Source of the DNA: Sphingobacterium sp. FBM7-1
Lineage (GTDB): Bacteria; Bacteroidota; Bacteroidia; Sphingobacteriales; Sphingobacteriaceae
Length of the DNA: 64,000 nucleotides
Assembly: GCF_020687765.1 (NCBI RefSeq)
Contig: NZ_JAJEWJ010000006.1
Coordinates: 1 to 64,000, forward strand
Direction of reading: 5' to 3'
Made by a program: the position numbers and the translations under genes. A model generated the notes under the pieces. That model was not told the origin of the DNA, made no database searches, and saw only the letters and a program-made list of their open reading frames with translations. Below, in pieces: positions 27,131 to 36,606 of this stretch. Position 1 is the stretch's first letter. Each line of letters begins with the position of its first letter.

Positions 27131-28927
27131 ATGAGCGTATTCGATTACAGAGAAGAATTAAAGAAAATCCCTCATAAGCCAGGTGTTTATCAATACTTTG
27201 ATAAAAATAATGAGCTTATTTACGTAGGGAAAGCTAAGAATCTGCGTAATCGGGTCGGTTCATATTTCGTTAATGAGACACAGCTAAACAGTAAAACCCG
27301 AGTACTTGTAAGGAAAATAAACCGTATCGCTTTTACCATTGTCGATACGGAAATAGACGCTTGGCTTTTGGAGAATAATCTGATTAAAAAACATAAGCCA
27401 CGTTACAATGTCCTATTGAAGGACGACAAAACCTACCCATGGATTGTTATTAAGCAGGAACATTTTCCACGTGTTTTCTGGACCCGCAAGTATATCCGAG
27501 ACGGCTCACGCTATTATGGACCCTACGCCTCGGTAGGCATGATGCACATCATTTTAGATATGATCCGGGAGCTTTTTCCCTTACGTACCTGTAACCTTAA
27601 CCTTTCTCCCGAAAATATAGCCAAGGGCAAATATAGAATCTGTTTAGAATATCAAATTGGTAATTGTAAAGGACCTTGCGAAGGATATCAGTCGGAGGAG
27701 GACTACGACCAAAACCTCTCCGATATAAAAAATATATTAAATGGTAAGATAGCGATGGTTACCAGTCGTCTTAAAGCTCAAATGAACGAGGCAGTGAAAG
27801 CATTGGATTTCGAAGGCGCACATAAGCTAAAAACGAAATTGGAAAAGCTTGCGAATTATCAAAGTAAATCTACCGTTGTTAGTTCTTCTATTACTAATGT
27901 GGATGTATTTAACATTGCATCAGAGGACAATTACGCCTTTGTAAACTATTTGAAAGTTGTACATGGCGTGGTTATCCAGACGCAGACGTTAGAGATGAAG
28001 AAGCGTTTAGATGAGTCTGAAGAGGAGTTGCTGGCGCTTGCCATTCCTGAATTTAGGGAGCGTTTCAAAAGCACGTCCAAAGAGATCATTGTTCCTTTCG
28101 ACATCCATATCGAAGGGAATACTGCTATAAAGTTTACCATACCCAAAGCGGGTGAAAAGAAGAATCTGTTGGAATTGTCCCGAAAGAACGTTGCGTATTT
28201 CAAAAAGGAGCGAATGTTGCAATACGAGAAGTTGAATCCCGAGGTAAAAACAGAGCGTATTTTAAAGCAAATGCAGAAAGACTTACGCTTGAATGTACTT
28301 CCCAAGCATATCGAGTGTTTTGATAATTCGAATATTCAGGGAAGTTATCCTGTTTCGGCTATTGTCGTTTTCAAGGATGCAAAACCTTCCAAAAAAGACT
28401 ATAGGCATTTTAATGTCAAGACGGTCGTCGGTCCGAATGATTTTGCGACGATGGAGGAAGCCGTTTTTCGACGTTATAAAAGAATGTTGGACGAAAACGA
28501 GCCACTTCCTCAATTAATTGTGATTGACGGCGGGAAAGGACAGTTGGGAGCAGCAATGAAAAGTCTGAAATTATTAGGGATCGAAAAAGAAATGACGGTT
28601 ATTGGCATCGCCAAGCGTTTGGAAGAATTGTATTACCCAGGCGATCAATACCCCTTGTACCTTGATAAAAAGTCTGAGACGTTAAAAGTTATCCAGCATC
28701 TACGTGACGAAGCCCACCGTTTTGGAATTACTTTTCACCGTAACCAACGTAGCCGGAAAACCTTTGTCTCTGAATTGGAAAATATACCTGGGATAGGGAA
28801 GACCTCGGTGGAAAAACTTCTAAAGACCTTTAAATCGACTAAGAAAGTGAAAGAAGCATCGGACGAGGAACTAAGCAAAGTGCTTACCCGGAAACAGGTC
28901 ACAGCACTCCGCGAATATTTCGTCTAG
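27131..28927 (+). CDS. uvrC: Excinuclease ABC subunit C
   Basis: The nuclease subunit of nucleotide excision repair, 598 residues. The N-terminal GIY-YIG domain for 3' incision is seen as PGVYQYFDKNNELIYVGKAKNL. A UVR domain follows near residue 220 (ALDFEGAHKLKTKLEKL), then the RNase H-like 5' incision domain with ECFDNSNIQGSYPVSA and VIDGGKGQL, and C-terminal helix-hairpin-helix repeats (IPGIGKTSVEKLL). ATG at 27131 immediately after a terminator hairpin. No -7 element is seen in the gap. Confidence 0.97.
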   Translation: MSVFDYREELKKIPHKPGVYQYFDKNNELIYVGKAKNLRNRVGSYFVNETQLNSKTRVLVRKINRIAFTIVDTEIDAWLLENNLIKKHKPRYNVLLKDDKTYPWIVIKQEHFPRVFWTRKYIRDGSRYYGPYASVGMMHIILDMIRELFPLRTCNLNLSPENIAKGKYRICLEYQIGNCKGPCEGYQSEEDYDQNLSDIKNILNGKIAMVTSRLKAQMNEAVKALDFEGAHKLKTKLEKLANYQSKSTVVSSSITNVDVFNIASEDNYAFVNYLKVVHGVVIQTQTLEMKKRLDESEEELLALAIPEFRERFKSTSKEIIVPFDIHIEGNTAIKFTIPKAGEKKNLLELSRKNVAYFKKERMLQYEKLNPEVKTERILKQMQKDLRLNVLPKHIECFDNSNIQGSYPVSAIVVFKDAKPSKKDYRHFNVKTVVGPNDFATMEEAVFRRYKRMLDENEPLPQLIVIDGGKGQLGAAMKSLKLLGIEKEMTVIGIAKRLEELYYPGDQYPLYLDKKSETLKVIQHLRDEAHRFGITFHRNQRSRKTFVSELENIPGIGKTSVEKLLKTFKSTKKVKEASDEELSKVLTRKQVTALREYFV

Positions 28928-29076
28928 AACGCTAAACAATTGCACCATCCCACTTTAACATTTAATGTCGCATCAAAAATTTTGAAATATGTAGAAATTC
29001 ATCCTTAGTACTATCCCCTCCATTCAAAGTTTTTAAGCGACGAGGTTTTGGTTCTTTTTACGGGAAAAAGAACAAA
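28928..29076. other. Intergenic region between convergent uvrC and era
   Basis: About 150 bases. The only structure I see is a 9-bp hairpin GTTCTTTTT/AAAAAGAAC (29051-29059 with 29065-29073) just after the era stop. It has no clear U-run outside the stem, so terminator function is unsure. Confidence 0.4.
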
Positions 29077-29955
29077 TTAATCTTCATACCCAAACTTTTT
29101 AAGATAGTTCTTTTTGCGTCGCCAGTCGGGGATGACCTTCACGAAAAGTTCTAAAAATACCTTTCCATCGATAAACGCTTCGATATCCTGTCGGGCATAA
29201 GTGCCTACTTTTTTTATCATTGATCCACTTTTTCCGATCAAAATATTTTTTTGTGAATCACGTTCTACAATAATTTCTGCAGCAATCCTTGTGATGGTGT
29301 CTTCTTCTTTATAGGACGTTACAACTATTTCGGTGCTATACGGAATTTCTTTATCGTAGAGCTTAAAGATCTTTTCACGAATCATTTCTGATACAAAGAA
29401 ACGCATGCTTTTGTCCGTTAGCTCATCTTTTTCATAATAAGGCGGATGGATCGGAAGCTTCTCCTTGATATATTCCATGATGCCCGTCACACCGTGATTG
29501 AGCAGTGCGGAAATAGCAAAAATAGCATCTGGGTTTAGCTTCTCCTGCCAGAATGCAATTTTGCTTCTTACTTCTTCCTCCGAGGATTTATCAATTTTAT
29601 TGATAAGAACGGCAATCGGAGAAGATGTTTTACGCAATTTCTCTACGACATCACTCTCGTCAAATTTCTCGTGGATATCGGTCACAAATAGAATTACATC
29701 TGCGTCAATCAAAGAACCCTGTACAAAATTCATCATCGATTCTTGTAATGAATAGTTGGGTGTAATCACCCCGGGTGTATCCGAAAATATAATTTGATGA
29801 TCGTCATCGTTCACAATCCCCATGATTCGATGTCGAGTAGTTTGTGCTTTAGGGGTGATAATGGACATTTTTTCCCCGACCAATGCGTTCATTAAGGTCG
29901 ATTTCCCTGCATTTGGTTTTCCGATTATACTGACGAATCCTGCTTTATGCGACAT
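29077..29955 (-). CDS. era: GTPase Era
   Basis: Ribosome assembly GTPase that binds the 3' end of 16S rRNA. G motifs are intact: G1 GKPNAGKST, G3 DTPG, G4 NKID, G5 in FAISAL. A C-terminal KH domain contains ILIGKSGSMIKKVG. 292 residues, normal. Single gene between uvrC and kup. Confidence 0.97.
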   Translation of the reverse strand: MSHKAGFVSIIGKPNAGKSTLMNALVGEKMSIITPKAQTTRHRIMGIVNDDDHQIIFSDTPGVITPNYSLQESMMNFVQGSLIDADVILFVTDIHEKFDESDVVEKLRKTSSPIAVLINKIDKSSEEEVRSKIAFWQEKLNPDAIFAISALLNHGVTGIMEYIKEKLPIHPPYYEKDELTDKSMRFFVSEMIREKIFKLYDKEIPYSTEIVVTSYKEEDTITRIAAEIIVERDSQKNILIGKSGSMIKKVGTYARQDIEAFIDGKVFLELFVKVIPDWRRKKNYLKKFGYED

Positions 29956-30004
29956 GAATTGTTAATTTATTTTGTCGTAAAGGTACGAAATTTAGAAATA
30001 CGAT

Positions 30005-31948
30005 CTATTGCAGTCTTTTTATCGCAACATCCTTTGTAGTAGGGATATTCAAGGGAACACGCTCGAGCGTTACAAAGCTACTGTCTAATCCGAATCCCTT
30101 TTCTTCCGATAAACTAAATCGCTTCAGCGTTTTGTATATCTCTAGAATAATTTTTTCATGCCATTTCAAAGCATGTGTTTTAGCAATTATTTTTTCCAGC
30201 ACGACAAAGTTGAAATCTCCAGAGAAGCCATGTTTCCGTAAAGTGTTATAGTTACTGGTGATGTCAATTTCCCCTTTCTCGACCATATCTTCCACTACCT
30301 TTCGAAACAATAAGCTAATACGTTGTTCCTCTCTAAAACCTAGTTTGAAATCAATGCGAATCAGCTTTTGCGGTATCAGTTGTTCAACCGCATATTCGCG
30401 GGTGTGCGGATTATCCATAACGTCTACATGTACTAGCCAGTATACATCGGCCCTTTTAGGTTTTTTATTCAGAATGGAGTACATGATTTTGGACTCAATC
30501 TCATTTTTATTATTAGCGCTTGTTAAATATACCAGATGGGAAGCGAAAACCGGGACGGATTGGTCTTCGCTCAGTTCAGCAATAATCGGGAAATACGGCC
30601 GGATATCGACGAAACGTACAAAACTATTTTTTATCTTACGTGCGCCATACCAGGCAAACATTACCGTAAATAGAGTACTTGCAAGTAATAAGGTTAACCA
30701 TCCGCCATGCGTCAATTTTATTAAATTTCCGGCGAGAAATACGACTTCTATCGTGAAATAAAATACGCCAAAAATCACGATCCATATCTTGGATATATGT
30801 ACGCGCAACAAAAATACACACATTAAAATGGTCGTGGTAATAAACGTTAAGTTGATCGCCAATCCATAAGCAGCTTCCATGCGCGAGGAATGCTGAAAAA
30901 CAGCGACGATCAACATACAACCGATATATAAAATAAGATTTATCGAGGGGACATATAGCTGCCCCTTATGGTCGCTCGGGTAGCGGATCGCTACTTTAGG
31001 CCAAATATTTAATCGTACAGCTTCCGAAATAAGGGTAAAAGAACCTGATATCATGGCCTGGCTCGCGATTATTGCTGCTACGGTTGCGATAATAATACCA
31101 TAGCCTACAAAGGCATTCGGCATAATGGCGTAGAAGGGATTTACATCCCCCATTTGTGTTCCTACATGTTCCATTAACCACCCGCCCTGACCAAAATAAT
31201 TAAACACAAGCATCAGTTTAACAAATAGCCAGCTGACGCGGATATTGGCTTTCCCACAGTGTCCCATATCAGAATAAAGTGCTTCTGCCCCGGTTGTACA
31301 CAAAAATATAGCGCCGACGAGGAAAAGAGCTTGCGGATGATCCACAATTGTTTTGATAGCGTAATACGGATTTAACGCTTGAAAGACTTCTGGTGCACGC
31401 ACAATGTATAACAAGCCCAAGATACCGATCATGCTGAACCACACGAGCATCAGCGGACCGAAAACACGTCCAACCACCGAGGTCCCAAACCGCTGGATGA
31501 GAAACAATAAACTTATAATGACTACCACGATAGGAACCGTGGGTATGTCTGGATTTCGGATAGCTAGTCCTTCGATGGCCGATGAAATCGTGATTGCCGG
31601 CGTGATCATACCATCCGCAAGTAGGGCGCTAGCGCCAATAATTGCCGGTATAATTAGCCATTTCGCCTTTTTGCGCACGAGGGAATATAGGGAAAGGATA
31701 CCACCCTCTCCTTTATTATCCGCCTGCAAAGTAATCCATACATATTTTATGGTCGTCTGTAAAGTTAACGTCCAGAAAACGCAGGAAAGACTACCTAAAA
31801 TAAGGTTTTTTTCGATAGTTCCCTGACTGAAAATAGCTTTCACAACGTACAGGGGAGAAGTGCCGATGTCTCCGAAAATGATGCCTAAACTAATTAATAA
31901 ACCAGCTAAACTGAGCTTATTCGCATCGGGACGCTTCTGGAGTTTCAT
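30005..31948 (-). CDS. kup: KUP family potassium uptake protein
   Basis: Potassium-proton symporter of the KUP/HAK/KT family, 647 residues. The diagnostic N-terminal GDIGTSPLYVVKAIF is present, and about 12 membrane helices run to residue 430. A hydrophilic C-terminal domain of about 200 residues follows. A -7 element lies at 31967-31974. Single-gene unit. Confidence 0.96.
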   Translation of the reverse strand: MKLQKRPDANKLSLAGLLISLGIIFGDIGTSPLYVVKAIFSQGTIEKNLILGSLSCVFWTLTLQTTIKYVWITLQADNKGEGGILSLYSLVRKKAKWLIIPAIIGASALLADGMITPAITISSAIEGLAIRNPDIPTVPIVVVIISLLFLIQRFGTSVVGRVFGPLMLVWFSMIGILGLLYIVRAPEVFQALNPYYAIKTIVDHPQALFLVGAIFLCTTGAEALYSDMGHCGKANIRVSWLFVKLMLVFNYFGQGGWLMEHVGTQMGDVNPFYAIMPNAFVGYGIIIATVAAIIASQAMISGSFTLISEAVRLNIWPKVAIRYPSDHKGQLYVPSINLILYIGCMLIVAVFQHSSRMEAAYGLAINLTFITTTILMCVFLLRVHISKIWIVIFGVFYFTIEVVFLAGNLIKLTHGGWLTLLLASTLFTVMFAWYGARKIKNSFVRFVDIRPYFPIIAELSEDQSVPVFASHLVYLTSANNKNEIESKIMYSILNKKPKRADVYWLVHVDVMDNPHTREYAVEQLIPQKLIRIDFKLGFREEQRISLLFRKVVEDMVEKGEIDITSNYNTLRKHGFSGDFNFVVLEKIIAKTHALKWHEKIILEIYKTLKRFSLSEEKGFGLDSSFVTLERVPLNIPTTKDVAIKRLQ

Positions 31949-31966
31949 GCTTCAAAAATTATAATA

Positions 31967-31974
31967 CAAACATA
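31967..31974 (-). promoter_or_regulatory. -7 element of kup
   Basis: TATGTTTG on the minus strand matches TAnnTTTG, 18 bases upstream of the ATG. Confidence 0.55.
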
Positions 31975-32089
31975 CGCTAAAACACGATTATTTTTATACC
32001 GTCAAATGCACACAACGTATATTCTTGTTAAAAATTGTTAAAGGGGTGAAAAAAAAGAAAAAAAATATCCAACCATACCACAAAAAAAG

Positions 32090-32097
32090 TAACTTTG
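32090..32097 (+). promoter_or_regulatory. -7 element of the T9SS-domain gene
   Basis: TAACTTTG matches TAnnTTTG, 43 bases before the ATG at 32141. Confidence 0.5.
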
Positions 32098-32140
32098 TTT
32101 ATATCAATTACACCAATCTATATTTAAGGAACATTCCAGC

Positions 32141-32557
32141 ATGATAGGATTAAGAAAAAAAATAGCATTATTTACTCTCGCAAGCATCGCTGTGCTTAGT
32201 GTGGGGAAAGCTATGACTATTCATCCTATTTCGGAAAATGCAGCTGCTGCCACTCATGCGTTATACGGAATAACGGCAGAGCAAGAAAGCGAAAAGTTGA
32301 TCAATAACGTTAAGGTGTTTTATAATCCGGTTGCCGAGCAAATTACGTTAAACTTTACACTGAGCCAACAGCATACCGTCGTCATTAAAGTGATGGATGC
32401 ATTAGGAAATGAGGTCTTGAACCTGCTGAATGGTCGTTTGGAAGAAGGTTTGCAAAGTCTCTCCTTTGATACGGATGGCAAGCTTACGGCAGGGTTTTAT
32501 TTTGTTAGAGTCTCTTCCGGTACAGAAACCGTCGTAAAACGTATTTCTGTACGATAA
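32141..32557 (+). CDS. Short secreted protein made almost entirely of a T9SS-type C-terminal domain
   Basis: A 138-residue protein. A signal peptide (RKKIALFTLASIAVLSVGKA) is followed by about 30 low-complexity residues. The rest resembles a type A sorting domain of the type IX secretion system: VKVFYNPVAEQITLNF, then VVIKVMDALGNEVLN, then GFYFVRVSSG and VVKRISVR at the C-terminus. There is no separate cargo domain. It faces ispG with a 9-base gap. It could be a surface-anchored or secreted small protein, or a periplasmic protein that keeps the fold without secretion. Confidence 0.75.
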   Translation: MIGLRKKIALFTLASIAVLSVGKAMTIHPISENAAAATHALYGITAEQESEKLINNVKVFYNPVAEQITLNFTLSQQHTVVIKVMDALGNEVLNLLNGRLEEGLQSLSFDTDGKLTAGFYFVRVSSGTETVVKRISVR

Positions 32558-32566
32558 CTGCGGCGA

Positions 32567-34570
32567 TCACTCCTCGGCCTCTACCCATAATCCATCATTT
32601 TTAATAATTTCTATCAGTTCATCCAGGGCATCGGCCGAGCTTACATTTCTTTTGACCACTTCTTTGCCTCGATACAAGGTGATTTTGTCCGGGCCAGCCC
32701 CCACATAACCATAGTCTGCATCCGCCATTTCTCCTGGTCCGTTAACAATACAACCCATAATACCGATCTTTAATCCTTTTAGATGATTGGTGCGGCTTCT
32801 AATCATCTGTGTGGTTTCTTGTAGATCAAAAAGCGTCCTTCCACAACTAGGGCAAGAAATATATTCCGTTTTAGAAATGCGGGAACGTGTTGCCTGCAGT
32901 ATACCAAATGATAAGGATGCCAGCTTCGCTAACGGCGTCGCTGGTGAGTCAATCCATATACCCGAACCCAATCCATCTACTAATAAAGCTCCCATATCCG
33001 TAGACGCATACAATTGTATCTTTGAAATTGGTTCTTCCGGATCCATAACGTCACCTACCGGACCTGAAAAATCCGATGGTGAATAATGCCGTTTGATAAT
33101 AACTGGATTATGTATACCGATAGCCTGCAAATTGTTGAAAAACTGCCGTTGATCGGCCATACCATGTAACCTGTTCGTTTCCGAGATAAAGACAACCGTG
33201 TTATCTATAGCTAGATTAGCAAAATATTCACTTTTTAAATCGTCGTTTGATAGGAGTATTAAATTCAAGACCGGATCATGCACCGTAGCTTCCTGAAAGC
33301 GTTTCAACGAATAAACAGGATGCTTGTTCGCTTTATTTGCTAAAGTTTGCCAGGTATCATAATCATATAACACTTTGAGATTTCCCGGCAGTGCGAAAGA
33401 GGGCAATTGCGAACCGAGATACACAAAATCCACCGATTGCTCACCCATATGATATTTATCCAATAAGGCGTCGTAGCGATACCCCACGGCGTTTAATACA
33501 AAGGGATCTTTCAGATTTTCGCGTGAAATATCAACGACTATCCGTGGAACCATAGCCCCGCCTATAAAAGCATTAACTTCTAGCGCTTGATAAGGAGTAG
33601 TCTTGGTATGTCCCGACAAATTAATGATGTCGGGAGCAGGTACCTGCGCCAGTTTTGCCTGTCGGTCTACATAACGATTGGCTAAAGCTTTTGCAACGGG
33701 AACTTCAAATTCGGGTTCTTCAGTTAGCGATACCCGGATCGTATCGCCTAACCCATCTTCTAACAAGGTACCGATCCCTACCGCAGATTTAACACGTCCG
33801 TCTTCGCCATCTCCCGCCTCGGTTACGCCTAAATGTAACGGATAATTCATGTTTTCCGCCTGCATTTTTTCAACCAATAAACGGTAAGCCCGCACCATGA
33901 CCTGTGGATTGGAAGACTTCATGGACACCACCAGATTATAGTACCGTAAATCTTCACAGATACGAATGAATTCCAAGGCAGATTCGACCATCCCCTCAGG
34001 CGTGTCGCCATAACGGCTCATGATGCGGTCGGAGAGCGACCCATGATTCGTGCCGATACGCATCGCGGTGCCGTACGTTTGACAAATTTTGACTAGAGGT
34101 GCAAACTTTTTATAGATACGATCCAACTCCTGCTGGTAAGCAGCGTCGGTATACACAATCTCGTCAAACTTTTTCTTATCCGCATAATTACCCGGATTGA
34201 CCCGGACTTTTTCGACGATACGGGCCGCTACCTCTGCGGCATTAGGTGTAAAATGGATATCTGCCACAAGCGGGACATCGTAACCTCGTGATTTCAGCTC
34301 TTTCTTGATATTCGCTAAATTCTCCGCCTCTTTGATGCTTGGTGCAGTAATCCGCACATATTCACATCCTGCATCCACCATGCGTATGGTCTGTTCCACG
34401 GAGCCCAATGTATCCATCGTGTCAACGGTCGTCATACTTTGAATCCGTATAGGATGGTTTGCTCCCATAGGAATGTTACCTACCGTAACCTCCCGAGTCA
34501 AAAACCGACTATAAGATGTTTTGGAATTACAATATTCTCCAGATAAAATGCTTGTGTCTTTTGTATCCAT
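32567..34570 (-). CDS. ispG: 4-hydroxy-3-methylbut-2-enyl diphosphate synthase, long form
   Basis: Penultimate MEP pathway enzyme, an iron-sulfur protein. The ATG at 34570 gives 667 residues; a TTG four codons upstream lies inside the promoter element. The N-terminal TIM barrel is clear (PIRIQSMTTVDT, VADIHFTPNAA, VRVNPGNYAD). A large middle insertion follows, as in the chlamydial and plant three-domain enzyme, instead of the about 370-residue E. coli form. The C-terminal cluster domain has CPSCGRTLFDLQ and GIMGCIVNGPGEM. Confidence 0.96.
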   Translation of the reverse strand: MDTKDTSILSGEYCNSKTSYSRFLTREVTVGNIPMGANHPIRIQSMTTVDTMDTLGSVEQTIRMVDAGCEYVRITAPSIKEAENLANIKKELKSRGYDVPLVADIHFTPNAAEVAARIVEKVRVNPGNYADKKKFDEIVYTDAAYQQELDRIYKKFAPLVKICQTYGTAMRIGTNHGSLSDRIMSRYGDTPEGMVESALEFIRICEDLRYYNLVVSMKSSNPQVMVRAYRLLVEKMQAENMNYPLHLGVTEAGDGEDGRVKSAVGIGTLLEDGLGDTIRVSLTEEPEFEVPVAKALANRYVDRQAKLAQVPAPDIINLSGHTKTTPYQALEVNAFIGGAMVPRIVVDISRENLKDPFVLNAVGYRYDALLDKYHMGEQSVDFVYLGSQLPSFALPGNLKVLYDYDTWQTLANKANKHPVYSLKRFQEATVHDPVLNLILLSNDDLKSEYFANLAIDNTVVFISETNRLHGMADQRQFFNNLQAIGIHNPVIIKRHYSPSDFSGPVGDVMDPEEPISKIQLYASTDMGALLVDGLGSGIWIDSPATPLAKLASLSFGILQATRSRISKTEYISCPSCGRTLFDLQETTQMIRSRTNHLKGLKIGIMGCIVNGPGEMADADYGYVGAGPDKITLYRGKEVVKRNVSSADALDELIEIIKNDGLWVEAEE

Positions 34571-34579
34571 ACCTAGGTA

Positions 34580-34587
34580 CAAAGTTA
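34580..34587 (-). promoter_or_regulatory. -7 element of ispG
   Basis: TAACTTTG on the minus strand ends 9 bases before the ATG at 34570, which fixes the start downstream of it and implies an almost leaderless transcript. Confidence 0.6.
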
Positions 34588-34600
34588 GTGTTTTTTTAGG

Positions 34601-34625
34601 AGTACTTTTTTTAGAAAAAAGTACT
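34601..34625. repeat. A/T-rich 11-bp hairpin
   Basis: AGTACTTTTTT (34601-34611) and AAAAAAGTACT (34615-34625) pair around a TAG loop. It lies just upstream of the ispG promoter and downstream of the LiaF-like gene. It may terminate the latter, but there is no U-run outside the stem. Confidence 0.5.
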
Positions 34626-34750
34626 TCAAAAAATCGTCGCTTCGGATATTTGAGTAGGATTGTAGTGCAAAGGGGAAGCTTCTACATGTCTCAAACATCC
34701 GGAGGCGACCTCTAAGGTTAATGATGGATAGTGCGGTGTACCGTCCGTCA

Positions 34751-35677
34751 TCAATATCGAGTTATGGTGAAATTATTAGCGGCGCCTTCCAGTTCAATAT
34801 CAAACTTGTTGACCGCTTGATCGTAACCTGCAGTTTTTGCTACCCCATTTTCATTGCTTTCAAAACCTTCAAAGGAATTTTTTGACAGGATCGACGTATA
34901 TTCCACTTTTACAGCCGCCGCTTTCGGTATATGGAGAAGGATAGTTGATGCCCCCGTAGCAATATCGATTTTTGAGCTACCTACCTGGGGAACGCCCAAG
35001 GTGAGCGTCATTTTACTGGCACCAGTGTTCACTTCCAGATGCTTAAATCGGAGTGCGGCTATGTCGTTATTAATGGTAGCTGCACCATAATTCAGTTGGA
35101 TGTTCCAGAGCACCTCCGGATGAAGATCGACGAGTACCGTGTTTGATTTTTTGGTTTTAGCAGTCGGCTGCGCATTAATCACTACTTTTTGATGGGCTCC
35201 CTCGCGTGTCGTACGGATATTCATACCCATATCGTCCGTCTTTGCTCGAGCTGAAACCAAGTTTGTACTTTCTTGCGTCTGCATTTCAAATTTTCCGGCT
35301 CCGCCGTTAAACTCCAATGTGGCTTCTTCTATTGCCGGATCGAAAGGACTGTGTACGGCGTTGATCATGGGCCCATCGCCTTCGATATCACCCACGTGTA
35401 TATGTTTGCTATTAAAAAGTTGTTCAGACCAATTTGTGTTTGGTGCAGTCATGCCCACATACAGCATCCAAGCCAGAAACAAAACATTGGAGCCAATTTT
35501 GATATAATTGCCGTACGTTTTATGCTGGACAATAAGGTTAATACCCGCAATAACAACTAGCAAAGGCCAGTATTTAATAATAGCCCAAAAATTAAAATGT
35601 ATGATATCCAGGTTATGCAATAAAAGCACCAAGCCTATAAAGACAAACCAAATGCCCGATGTTATCTTATTCTCCAT
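34751..35677 (-). CDS. LiaF-like transmembrane protein (DUF5668 N-terminal region)
   Basis: A 308-residue membrane protein. Three hydrophobic segments fill the first 80 residues (GIWFVFIGLVLLLHNLDII, AIIKYWPLLVVIAGINLIV and NVLFLAWMLYVGM). The rest is a beta-rich soluble domain with repeated short strands (EATLEFNGGAGKFEM, LEVNTGASKMTLTLG, IDIATGASTILLHIP) like the toast-rack fold of LiaF/DUF4097 proteins. In Firmicutes such proteins regulate envelope stress responses; no sensor kinase is adjacent here, so the role is unknown. A -7 element lies at 35716-35723. Confidence 0.82.
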   Translation of the reverse strand: MENKITSGIWFVFIGLVLLLHNLDIIHFNFWAIIKYWPLLVVIAGINLIVQHKTYGNYIKIGSNVLFLAWMLYVGMTAPNTNWSEQLFNSKHIHVGDIEGDGPMINAVHSPFDPAIEEATLEFNGGAGKFEMQTQESTNLVSARAKTDDMGMNIRTTREGAHQKVVINAQPTAKTKKSNTVLVDLHPEVLWNIQLNYGAATINNDIAALRFKHLEVNTGASKMTLTLGVPQVGSSKIDIATGASTILLHIPKAAAVKVEYTSILSKNSFEGFESNENGVAKTAGYDQAVNKFDIELEGAANNFTITRY

Positions 35678-35715
35678 ACTCGCTATTTCCTCGTAAACCT
35701 AACTAAAATGCTCCA

Positions 35716-35723
35716 CAAAACTA
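35716..35723 (-). promoter_or_regulatory. -7 element of the LiaF-like gene
   Basis: TAGTTTTG on the minus strand matches TAnnTTTG, 38 bases before the ATG. Confidence 0.5.
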
Positions 35724-35774
35724 CAAGTTATCCATTTTTTATGCCATCTATTTTAGGTCATAAGACGAAAAATT

Positions 35775-35806
35775 TCGGTGAAATAATACATTACGTCGGT
35801 GAAATA
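35775..35806. promoter_or_regulatory. Two 11-bp direct repeats upstream of mlaE
   Basis: TCGGTGAAATA occurs at 35775-35785 and 35796-35806, exactly 21 bases apart (two helical turns), about 60 bases before the mlaE start. It could be an operator; no regulator is known. Confidence 0.45.
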
Positions 35807-35861
35807 TCTTCCATGCAAATGCGTATATTGCAATATTATTTAACGAAAGTTCGATTATTCT

Positions 35862-36596
35862 ATGATATTTCATCACTTTGGCTCTTACATTTTGTTATTG
35901 AGAAAAGTCTTCAAAAGACCGGAAAATTGGCGGATATATTTAAAAGAGATTTTTCATGAGATGAATGAAATTGGGCTAGGTTCCCTCAGTTTAATTTTGA
36001 TTATTTCCACATTCATCGGAGCTGTGATGACGCTGCAAATCGCTTTTCAGTTGGTGTCGGATCTTATTCCTACAACGGTTATTGGGCAAATTAACCGAGA
36101 TTCTAATATCTTAGAATTAGGCCCAACCATTTCGGGTTTGGTACTAATGGGGAAAGTTGGATCAGCCATCTCCTCTCAGATTGGCTCCATGCGTGTGTCC
36201 GAGCAGATCGATGCCTTAGAAATTATGGGTATCAATGCACCCGGTTTTTTGATTTTACCAAAAATCATTGCTGGCGTTATCATGGTTCCCGTTTTAGTGA
36301 TTATTGCTATTTTCTGTGCGATCACCGGGGGATTGATAGGAGGGGGGCTGTCGGGTGCAGTTGCCCCGTCAGATTATATTCTAGGCATACAAGAAGGGTT
36401 TAATGGTTTTACCGTAGCCGTTGCCATCGTGAAAGCCATTATTTACGGGTTTATCATCACGTCGGTTCCAGCATACAAAGGCTTCTACGTTCGAGGTGGA
36501 GCATTGGAAGTGGGGCAAGCTGGTACAAAAGCAGTAGTAATAGGCTGTATTGCGATTTTAGCATGTGATTATATTATAACCGCGTTAATGTTGTAG
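35862..36596 (+). CDS. mlaE: MlaE family ABC transporter permease
   Basis: Inner-membrane permease of an Mla-type phospholipid transporter, 244 residues. It begins MIFHHFGSYILLLRKVFKRPENW, like other Bacteroidota MlaE proteins, followed by hydrophobic segments and the family region FIGAVMTLQIAFQL and GPTISGLVLMGKVGSAISSQIGSMRVSEQIDALE. The ATP-binding partner follows 10 bases after. An overlapping reading frame upstream (35708-35959) is judged spurious. Confidence 0.92.
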   Translation: MIFHHFGSYILLLRKVFKRPENWRIYLKEIFHEMNEIGLGSLSLILIISTFIGAVMTLQIAFQLVSDLIPTTVIGQINRDSNILELGPTISGLVLMGKVGSAISSQIGSMRVSEQIDALEIMGINAPGFLILPKIIAGVIMVPVLVIIAIFCAITGGLIGGGLSGAVAPSDYILGIQEGFNGFTVAVAIVKAIIYGFIITSVPAYKGFYVRGGALEVGQAGTKAVVIGCIAILACDYIITALML

Positions 36597-36606
36597 CATT
36601 TATTTT

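Noticed and set aside
35708..35959. 83-codon reading frame upstream of and overlapping mlaE
   Set aside because: It overlaps the mlaE start in another frame, shows no family features, and mlaE has a normal start at 35862.
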